NCBI GenBank assembly: GCA_016720925.1 | Contig: JADKJR010000036.1 | Location: 62,001-126,000 of the forward strand | Reading direction: 5' to 3' | DNA from: Betaproteobacteria bacterium | GTDB lineage: Bacteria > Pseudomonadota > Gammaproteobacteria > Burkholderiales > Usitatibacteraceae | Length of the DNA stretch: 64,000 nt | Shown: one piece after another, positions 58,191 through 64,000 of the stretch | Layout of the letters: every line of letters starts with the position of its first letter | Position numbering within the stretch: position 1 is the first letter of the stretch | Made by a program: the position numbers and the translations under genes | Notes under the pieces: generated by a model | Told to the model about the DNA's origin: nothing | The model's database searches: none | Seen by the model: the letters and a program-made list of their open reading frames with translations, nothing else

Positions 58191-58366
58191 TTGAAATGGG
58201 CACCTAAAAAGTTGCCCGTAGGAGTGGATAAGTGCTGCGCATGCACGCAGTATTCATGGATCGCCACCTTCGAAATCAATGCATTAACGCAAGTTATCAC
58301 ACCCCGAACGAAATCGACAAACACACCTGTCGGTGAATTGGGCGACCAGTCCCGCACACGAGTCGA

Positions 58367-58432
58367 AAACTCAAGCATTGGCGCGGTGTTTGGAGCCTTT
58401 TCGTGCCACGAAGCTCGCCGATGCGGGAGTTT
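58367..58432. repeat. 66-bp palindromic repeat, copy 8
   Basis: It begins AAACTCAAGCATTGGCGCGG and ends GCTCGCCGATGCGGGAGTTT, with a T-rich centre (GGAGCCTTTTCGTGCC), so it is in the same orientation as copy 4. It lies in the 365-bp gap before the alpha/beta hydrolase gene. The rest of that gap shows no convincing gene. Confidence 0.78.
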
Positions 58433-58533
58433 GTCATCCACCGCACTCATCATGCAGAGATATCAAAACTTCGCGCGTCTCGCAATCCATCACCATTGAG
58501 GAACCACTCCGCCGTGAATTACACTAACCCTCC

Positions 58534-59463
58534 ATGAAACTCTCCTTGCTCGCCTCAACACGTTCCCGCTGGATCGCCGCATTGGTGGCGATATTCTTTT
58601 TCGGCGGTTGCGCGTACATCGAAACCAAGCAGGGCGAATGGATTTTCAATCCGGTGCAGGGCGAGTGGCGCGGCTATCGCGGGCCGCCGGCGGAATTCAG
58701 GGAGCAGTGGATTCCGGTCGGCAAGCGCGATGAAAAACTGCATGCATGGTGGGCGCCGGTGGCTGATCCGAATGCGCCGGTACTGCTGTATCTGCACGGC
58801 GCGCGCTGGAATTTGACCGGCAGCGTGTCGCGCATTCCGCGTTGGAACCGCATGGGATTTTCGGTGCTGGCGATCGACTATCGCGGCTTCGGCAAGAGCG
58901 TCGCCGCCGATGGCGCCGCGCCCAGCGAGGCGAGCGCCAATGAGGATGCGGAAGCGGCGTGGAAGTACCTGGCGACGCTGGCGCCGCAATCGAAGCGTTT
59001 CATTTTCGGGCATTCGCTGGGCGGCGCCATGGCAACACAGGTGGCGCTCAAGTATCCGCAGGCGGATGGGTTGATTCTGGAAGGTACCTTCACATCGATT
59101 CCGGACATGCTCAAGGAAACCCGCTGGGGATTTATCCCGGTCGGCTTTCTGGTGACGCAGACCTTCAACAGTCTTGACCGCATCCGCGAAGTGACCATGC
59201 CGGTGCTGGTCGCGCACGGCACGGCGGACGAGATCGTGCCGTTCGCAATGGGGGAACGATTGTTCGCCGCCGCGAAAGCGCCGAAACGATTCTTCCGCGC
59301 CGAGGGCGGTTCGCATCATAATCTCACCGGCAGTTTTTTCGAAGACTATCAGAAAGCGGTGTTCGAGCTTTTCAAACTGAACGGACAAGGTGGGGCGAGC
59401 GCATCGGTCGGCCGAACCCTCTCGCCGCCCTCCGTATCATCCATCGGCGCGGCATCAAGATAA
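58534..59463 (+). CDS. Alpha/beta hydrolase, probable lipoprotein
   Basis: A 309-residue hydrolase of the Bem46/dienelactone-hydrolase-like group. The N-terminus (RWIAALVAIFFFGGCAYIE) has a lipobox-like FGGC near residue 26. The oxyanion region is VLLYLHGARWNLTG. The nucleophile serine is in FIFGHSLGGAMATQVALKYP, the acid in VLVAHGTADEIVPF and the histidine in EGGSHHNLTG. The family is often membrane-associated; the substrate is unknown. xdhC starts 5 bp after its stop, so they are probably co-transcribed. Confidence 0.85.
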   Translation: MKLSLLASTRSRWIAALVAIFFFGGCAYIETKQGEWIFNPVQGEWRGYRGPPAEFREQWIPVGKRDEKLHAWWAPVADPNAPVLLYLHGARWNLTGSVSRIPRWNRMGFSVLAIDYRGFGKSVAADGAAPSEASANEDAEAAWKYLATLAPQSKRFIFGHSLGGAMATQVALKYPQADGLILEGTFTSIPDMLKETRWGFIPVGFLVTQTFNSLDRIREVTMPVLVAHGTADEIVPFAMGERLFAAAKAPKRFFRAEGGSHHNLTGSFFEDYQKAVFELFKLNGQGGASASVGRTLSPPSVSSIGAASR

Positions 59464-59468
59464 ACCGC

Positions 59469-60446
59469 ATGCAATCCCTCGATCTCGAAGTTCTTGAGCA
59501 TGCGCGCGACTGGCTGAACGCCGGGCGTCGGCTGTGGCTGGTGACGGTCACGCAAACCTTCGGCGCCAGCCCGCGGCCGCCCGGCTCGTTGATGGCGATG
59601 CGTGATGACGGCATCGTGGTGGGCTCGGTGTCGGGCGGCTGCATCGAGGATGACCTGGTCGCGCGCCGCGATGAATTCACCGGCGCGAAGCCGATTCTGC
59701 AAAGTTACGGCGTCAGCGCCGAGGAAGCACGGCGTTTTGGCTTGCCGTGTGGCGGGCAGCTCGAAGTGGTCATCGAGGCGGGGCTCGACGTGGCGCGCGT
59801 GAATGCGTTGTCCGCGAAAATCGCGGCGGGTGAGGTATTCGCGCGCGTGGTCGATTTGCGGAACGGCGGATGGTCGTATCGATCCGCCACGCCCACCGAT
59901 GACACCTTGCGCAACGACCAGGAATTCAGCTGTATCCACGGCCCGCGCTGGCGCATGCTGATCATCGGCGCCTCCGAGATCGCGCGCTATCTGGCCGAAG
60001 TCGCGGCGACACTCGATTTCCAGGTGTTCATCTGCGATCCGCGCGAGGAATATCACACCGCGTGGCGGGTGGCGGGCAGCACGTTTGTCGATGGCATGCC
60101 GGATGACGCGGTGATGGCATTCAAGCCGGATGGACACACGGTGATCATCACGGTGTCGCACGATCCGAAGCTCGATGACATGGCGTTGATGGAAGCGTTG
60201 AAAACCGACGCGTTTTACATTGGCGCAGTAGGTTCAAAGAAAACCTCCGACGAGCGCCGCAAGCGCCTGAAGGAATTCGATCTCACCGATAGCCAGGTGG
60301 CGCGTTTGCATGGGCCGGTCGGGCTCGCCATCGGCAGCCGCACGCCGCCGGAAATCGCCATTGCGATCCTTGCCGAACTGGTGGCCGCGCGTAATGGATT
60401 GATGCTCGCACGCGCCAATGTCCCGGGCGATATTTGTGCCGCGTAG
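59469..60446 (+). CDS. xdhC: XdhC/CoxI family molybdenum hydroxylase maturation protein
   Basis: A 325-residue factor that inserts the sulfurated molybdenum cofactor into xanthine-dehydrogenase-type enzymes. The N-terminal XdhC motif shows TQTFGASPRPPGSLMAM and GSVSGGCIEDDLVARRD. LPCGGQLEVVIEAGL carries a conserved cysteine. The C-terminal Rossmann part contains LIIGASEIARYLAEVAATL and IGAVGSKKTSDERRKRL. Its likely clients are the IorAB proteins at 49.9-52.6 kb. The MobA-like gene follows after 15 bp. Confidence 0.92.
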   Translation: MQSLDLEVLEHARDWLNAGRRLWLVTVTQTFGASPRPPGSLMAMRDDGIVVGSVSGGCIEDDLVARRDEFTGAKPILQSYGVSAEEARRFGLPCGGQLEVVIEAGLDVARVNALSAKIAAGEVFARVVDLRNGGWSYRSATPTDDTLRNDQEFSCIHGPRWRMLIIGASEIARYLAEVAATLDFQVFICDPREEYHTAWRVAGSTFVDGMPDDAVMAFKPDGHTVIITVSHDPKLDDMALMEALKTDAFYIGAVGSKKTSDERRKRLKEFDLTDSQVARLHGPVGLAIGSRTPPEIAIAILAELVAARNGLMLARANVPGDICAA

Positions 60447-60461
60447 ATTTGTGCCGCATCG

Positions 60462-61052
60462 ATGCGCGTTCCCATGACGGCCATTCTGCTGGCCGCGGGC
60501 GCGGGCAAACGTTTCGGCTCGCAAAAGCTGCTTGCGCGATTGCCTGATGGCCGGTATGTGGTGGAAGCGGCGGCGAAAAACCTGCTTGCGGGCGCGGGGC
60601 ACGTGGTCGCGGTCACCAGTCGCGATGATCGGTTGATGAAAGCGCTGGATGATTGCGGCTGCCAAGTGGTGGTAAATGCCGACGCGGAGGAGGGCATGGG
60701 TACCAGCATCGCCGCCGGTGTGCGCGCGAGTGCGGATGCGGCGGTTTGGCTGATCGCGCTGGGCGACATGCCGTACATTCGGCCGGAAACGATTGCGTCA
60801 GTTCTGAAGGCGCTTGATGGCGCGACCGGTATTGTGATCCCGACGTTTGGTGGTCAACGTGGTCATCCGGTGGCGTTTGCGGGCGCTTTTGGTAGCGAGT
60901 TGATGGCATTGCAGGGAGACAACGGCGCGCGTAGCGTAGTGGCCGCGCATGCGGATCAGGTCAAGCTGCTGCCGGTGGACGATGCGGGCGTGCTCATGGA
61001 TATCGATACATCCGACGATTTGCAGGCGGTTTTCCCGCGTCATCAACCGTGA
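60462..61052 (+). CDS. MobA-like nucleotidyltransferase (molybdenum cofactor cytidylyl/guanylyltransferase type)
   Basis: A 196-residue NTP transferase. The signature ILLAAGAGKRFGSQKLLARL lies near residue 7. AEEGMGTSIAAGVRASADAA and VWLIALGDMPYI give the metal-binding aspartate, and FGGQRGHPVAFAG the substrate loop. Members such as MocA add CMP to molybdopterin for xanthine-dehydrogenase-type enzymes, which fits the adjacent xdhC. MocA rather than MobA is an inference from context. Confidence 0.88.
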   Translation: MRVPMTAILLAAGAGKRFGSQKLLARLPDGRYVVEAAAKNLLAGAGHVVAVTSRDDRLMKALDDCGCQVVVNADAEEGMGTSIAAGVRASADAAVWLIALGDMPYIRPETIASVLKALDGATGIVIPTFGGQRGHPVAFAGAFGSELMALQGDNGARSVVAAHADQVKLLPVDDAGVLMDIDTSDDLQAVFPRHQP

Positions 61053-61119
61053 CAGTTTGAAACGTGCTGTCGCGTCTGGCACGCTAAGCTGATTGTTTCA
61101 AACTTCTAGCGGAACGGCA

Positions 61120-61719
61120 ATGAATCTGACGAAGCATCTGATGGCGCCCCTGATCATGGCCGCGCTGACTTTGTTTTTTTCCGTGAGCGCCAATGCCCAG
61201 ACGCCAGTAGCTCCAGCCACTACGCCCGCTGCACCCGCCACGCTGCCGCCCGTTCCCTGTACGGCGATCGAGAATCGGCAATTCGATTTCTGGATTGGCG
61301 ATTGGGATGTCACCACGCCTGACGGCAAGCCGGCGGGCACCAACCTCATCAGGCCGATATTGAATGGTTGTGTGTTGCACGAATCATGGAAGGGCCGCGG
61401 CAACTTTGCCGGCGAGAGTTTCAATGTCTACGATGTGCGTCGCAAAACCTGGCACCAGACCTGGGTCGATGGCACGGGTGGTTTGCTGTTGCTGGACGGA
61501 ATTTTTGAGAATGGCAGCATGACGCTGTCTGACCGTGCAATGAACCAAAATGCGCCGGGCAGGACGGACACCAATGCCATTAACGAGATCACGTGGACGC
61601 CGAATGCCGACGGTTCCGTTCGGCAGCACTGGCGTACGTCGGCTGACGGCGGCAAGACGTGGAAGACGGCGTTTGATGGAAAGTACGTGAAGTCCAGTCG
61701 TATTCAACCATCACGCTAG
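61120..61719 (+). CDS. Secreted DUF1579-like protein
   Basis: A 199-residue exported protein. The signal peptide is HLMAPLIMAALTLFFSVSANA, followed by a Pro/Ala/Thr-rich spacer. The mature domain has FDFWIGDWDVTTPDGKPAG, NGCVLHESWKGRGNFAGES, KTWHQTWVDGTGGLLLL and DGSVRQHWRTSADGGKTWK. These are marks of a lipocalin-like DUF1579 beta-barrel. Function is unknown. ATG 61120 is chosen over 61093 because it puts the signal peptide at the start. It ends one base before a strong hairpin. Confidence 0.75.
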   Translation: MNLTKHLMAPLIMAALTLFFSVSANAQTPVAPATTPAAPATLPPVPCTAIENRQFDFWIGDWDVTTPDGKPAGTNLIRPILNGCVLHESWKGRGNFAGESFNVYDVRRKTWHQTWVDGTGGLLLLDGIFENGSMTLSDRAMNQNAPGRTDTNAINEITWTPNADGSVRQHWRTSADGGKTWKTAFDGKYVKSSRIQPSR

Positions 61720-61751
61720 CCCGTCATTCCCGCCTACGCGCGAATGACGGG
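61720..61751. terminator. Bidirectional hairpin between convergent genes
   Basis: CCCGTCATTC and GAATGACGGG form a perfect 10-bp outer stem with CCGCCTACGCGC inside. It begins one base after the 61120 gene and faces the DUF1684 gene. The CCGTCATTCCCGC word is common in proteobacterial intergenic repeats. Confidence 0.65.
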
Positions 61752-61775
61752 TTTGAAGATAGTCGTGAAGAAATC

Positions 61776-62687
61776 CTACCCCGGTTTCCGATACTTCTCC
61801 CCCGCCTCAATCCGTGCCTTCAAAATATTCTGCTCCGGCGGCAACGGGCAGGTGGTGAACTCCGAAAACGCGCAGGGCGGGTTGTAGGCACGGTTGAAAT
61901 CGAGCGTGAACGTATCATTCGGCTTGGGTCGCTGCTCGACATACAAAAAGCGTGATGGCCGGTAAGTGGTGTCGCCGGCGGTGCCGTCGCGCATCACGAA
62001 GAACATGCCGTCGTCGTCGCCGACCACATCCATCTTCTGTGTGACGCCATTGAGTTTGAATTCGACGTAGCCGGGACACGGCTCGTCCGACACTTCGTCG
62101 ATGACGTTCACGATCGAGATCTTTTTTCCAGGCGGATAGGCGACGAACTTCGCGGCCACCTTGAATTTTTCATCGACGGCGTACCAGATGCGCCCGGGGA
62201 AATTCTTGCGCACCAGTGACTCATTGTCCGCGAGGCGCAGGATGTAACGGCCTTCGCGCTCGATGATATGCATGTTGATGCGGCCGAGCGCCACCCAGTC
62301 GCGCTTGGCGGTGCCGGTACCCATCACCCGCTCGCCGGTAAAGGCCTTGCCGTCGCTGGTCATGCTGACGCCATTCGCGAGCTTGAGCGACACTTTTTTG
62401 CCTGCTGAATCGACGACCAGCGTACCCAAACGCTCCGGGCCGGTGCCCTTCAATTCCGGCGGAAATACGATGTCATTGTCCTTGCCGGTTCCAAAGGTAT
62501 TGGCGCCGGGTTTCATCTGGAATCGCCCGGCGAGCGTCAGCCAGCCGTTGTCGCGCCGCAGGCTCTGCTCGACTTTGTCGCGCCACTGCTGCACTGAATC
62601 AACGTAGGCGTCCTGTTCGGGCGTGCTGGCGATGGTGGCACTGATGCTCGTCATCGTGAAGAGTAACGCGGTGATGATTTGTTTCAT
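61776..62687 (-). CDS. Secreted DUF1684 domain protein
   Basis: A 303-residue exported protein with signal peptide QIITALLFTMTSISATIAS. The DUF1684 pattern is clear: VEQSLRRDNGWLTLAGRFQM, PGANTFGTGKDNDIVFP, VALGRINMHIIEREGRYILR, FFVMRDGTAGDTTYRPSRFL and FNRAYNPPCAFSEFTTCPLP. The two cysteines in the last motif are conserved. Biochemical function is unknown for the family. ATG 62687 is chosen because it gives a proper signal peptide. Confidence 0.85.
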   Translation of the reverse strand: MKQIITALLFTMTSISATIASTPEQDAYVDSVQQWRDKVEQSLRRDNGWLTLAGRFQMKPGANTFGTGKDNDIVFPPELKGTGPERLGTLVVDSAGKKVSLKLANGVSMTSDGKAFTGERVMGTGTAKRDWVALGRINMHIIEREGRYILRLADNESLVRKNFPGRIWYAVDEKFKVAAKFVAYPPGKKISIVNVIDEVSDEPCPGYVEFKLNGVTQKMDVVGDDDGMFFVMRDGTAGDTTYRPSRFLYVEQRPKPNDTFTLDFNRAYNPPCAFSEFTTCPLPPEQNILKARIEAGEKYRKPG

Positions 62688-62735
62688 CGTCTTGCTCCGG
62701 AAGGTACGATTGGACAGGTGAGGATTATGCACCGG

Positions 62736-63770
62736 TCAGTGCTGGATTTGTACGGCGACGGATGCCGGCAACAGGTCATTCATGCATTTGAAATGTCCCA
62801 GCGGACAGACGCGCTGGAAGCAGGGGCTGCATTCGAGATTGAGCGTGATGACGCGGGCCTGTTCGGATAGTGGCGGCGTAAAACCCGGGGACGATGATCC
62901 ATACAGCGCGGTCACTGGCACGCCGACGGCGCAGGAGATGTGCATCAGCCCGGAATCATTGGTGACGACGTGCCGCGCCAGGCTCAGCAGGTCAATTGCC
63001 TCATCCAGTTGCGTCTCGCCAGCGAGGATGGTGCAGAGCCCGCCGGACAGGCGGTTGATCTCCTTGGCGACGGGCACGTCGCCCTTGCCGCCGAACAGCC
63101 AGATTTGATGGCCCGACGCGGCGAGAGTTTTGGCCAACGCCGCAAAATGTTCGGCGGGCCAGCGTTTCGCGGGGCCGTATTCGGCGCCGGGACAAAATGC
63201 CACCATCGGCTTGGTGTTGTCCAGTTTCAGGCGTGCGAGCGATCCTTCCAACGCCGCCGGATCGACACGCAATTGCGGATTCGGTACCGGCTGGGTCAGC
63301 ATTTCCGTCGCGGGCTGTGCCAGTGAGGCGAAGCGCGCCGCCATGGTCGGCAAGGCGTGCTCGTCCAGGTCGCGGCAGTCGGTCAGGATCCAGCCGCGCA
63401 TTTCGCCGCGAAAACCGATGCGCGCGGGGATATCGGTAAACCATGCGATCAGCGCGGACTTGAAGGTGTTGGGCAGCACGTAGGCGCGATAGTAGCCGCT
63501 GTTGTGGTCGCGATTATCGGCGCGATTGTCGCCTTCTTGCTTGAGTGACTTGCCGAGGGCACGGCGGGCGCCGAGCTGCAGTGCGCCATGGCCGAACGGA
63601 TTTTCCATTACCCGCGCCACTTCGGCCATGCGCCGATAGACCGGCATCACCCATTTGGGCGCGAGGACATCGATCTCGACATCCGGATTCGACGCGTGCA
63701 GACGCATAAGCAGCGGCTGCGAAAGGACGGCGTCGCCGATCCACGACGGCGCGATGACGAGGATGCGCAT
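62736..63770 (-). CDS. waaF: Lipopolysaccharide heptosyltransferase II
   Basis: A 344-residue GT9-family transferase that adds the second L-glycero-D-manno-heptose to the LPS inner core on the cytoplasmic face. It begins RILVIAPSWIGDAVLSQPLL. The central VLPNTFKSALIAWFTDIPARIGFRGE and the sugar-nucleotide region VAFCPGAEYGPAKRWPAEHF are typical. VTNDSGLMHISCAVGVPVTALYGSSSP carries the catalytic or donor-binding region. The zinc-finger protein gene lies 28 bp upstream on the same strand, a pairing common in betaproteobacteria. Confidence 0.93.
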   Translation of the reverse strand: MRILVIAPSWIGDAVLSQPLLMRLHASNPDVEIDVLAPKWVMPVYRRMAEVARVMENPFGHGALQLGARRALGKSLKQEGDNRADNRDHNSGYYRAYVLPNTFKSALIAWFTDIPARIGFRGEMRGWILTDCRDLDEHALPTMAARFASLAQPATEMLTQPVPNPQLRVDPAALEGSLARLKLDNTKPMVAFCPGAEYGPAKRWPAEHFAALAKTLAASGHQIWLFGGKGDVPVAKEINRLSGGLCTILAGETQLDEAIDLLSLARHVVTNDSGLMHISCAVGVPVTALYGSSSPGFTPPLSEQARVITLNLECSPCFQRVCPLGHFKCMNDLLPASVAVQIQH

Positions 63771-63798
63771 CAGCGGACCGTGCCGCCTTGGCGAGGGG

Positions 63799-64000
63799 CT
63801 AGTGGTGCGATTTAACCGGGCCGGTCAGTTTGTAAACCGTGCCGCAATACGGGCACTTTGCTTCGCCGGTTTCCGCGACATCGATAAAGACGCGTGGATG
63901 GGCATCCCACAGCTTCATTGACGGCATCGGACAATGCAGCGGCAAATCTTTTGCCGACACGGTAATTTCCCGGGACTTCAACTCGGAGAGCGGGGCGGTG
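63799..64000 (-). CDS. Zinc-finger domain protein (5' end cut by the window)
   Basis: A small protein with KDLPLHCPMPSMKLWDAHPR and AKCPYCGTVYKL; His, Cys and the CPYC pair form a zinc site. A TTG at 63981 could start a 60-residue version. However, the frame stays open to the window edge (TAPLSELKSREITV), so the true start is probably just outside. Small proteins of this type usually sit between a branched-chain aminotransferase gene and waaF in betaproteobacteria. Its function is unknown. Confidence 0.75.
   Translation of the reverse strand, partial: TAPLSELKSREITVSAKDLPLHCPMPSMKLWDAHPRVFIDVAETGEAKCPYCGTVYKLTGPVKSHH

Noticed and set aside
58172..58453. A 93-codon minus-strand open frame upstream of the 57800 gene
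   Set aside because: It includes most of 66-bp repeat copy 8, has no recognisable domain and no ribosome-binding site.

Overview
The window reads as about 64 kb of chromosome (roughly 60% G+C) from a Gram-negative, LPS-bearing proteobacterium, most likely a betaproteobacterium. The evidence is a type II secretion operon with gspN, LexA with a CTG-N10-CAG box, and a heptosyltransferase (waaF) next to the small zinc-finger protein that commonly accompanies it in betaproteobacteria. No rRNA, tRNA, phage, CRISPR array or intact transposase was seen. Several genes carry single-base frameshifts, many in homopolymers, so this may be a draft or metagenome-derived assembly. The species is not identifiable from the sequence alone.

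Layout. 1-0.7 kb: 5' part of a secreted beta-propeller protein. 1-16.2 kb: an anaerobic pyruvate/PEP module. It holds a four-subunit 2-oxoacid:ferredoxin oxidoreductase (porGAB plus an FAD/ferredoxin subunit), an MFS carrier, a hybrid histidine kinase, pyruvate phosphate dikinase and a single-chain pyruvate:ferredoxin oxidoreductase (nifJ). FNR/ANR-type boxes precede por (three) and ppdK (one). 16.4-30.6 kb: housekeeping and secreted enzymes. These are two phosphoesterases, a sirtuin, a TPR/transglutaminase-like lipoprotein, an O-methyltransferase, a TolB-amidohydrolase fusion, thymidine kinase and lexA, with one possible integron gene cassette at 25.9-26.6 kb. 30.7-34.6 kb: nucleotide-sugar and surface polysaccharide genes. 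34.6-47.5 kb: type II secretion (gspD to gspN in one minus-strand operon running into yheT and a phosphohexomutase; gspC separate). 47.5-49.8 kb: a peptide-type solute-binding protein and a SnoaL-like protein. 49.9-52.6 kb: an isoquinoline-1-oxidoreductase-type molybdenum hydroxylase. 53-56.1 kb: a large secreted heparinase-like protein with a dockerin-like tail, a plausible secretion substrate. 56.3-58.5 kb: an AT-richer island of small genes bounded by inverted repeats. 58.5-64 kb: a hydrolase, xdhC and a MobA-like transferase (molybdenum hydroxylase maturation), two small secreted proteins, waaF and a zinc-finger protein cut by the edge.

The most unusual signal is a dispersed palindromic element of exactly 66 bp present in eight copies. 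One copy forms the leader-coding start of gspH and two flank the heparinase gene. A second palindromic repeat occurs as an inverted pair around one small gene. Other points worth checking are the frameshift cluster in gspD/E/F/M, the missing tetracysteine zinc motif of GspE, the attC-like site, and the inverted-repeat-bounded small genes.
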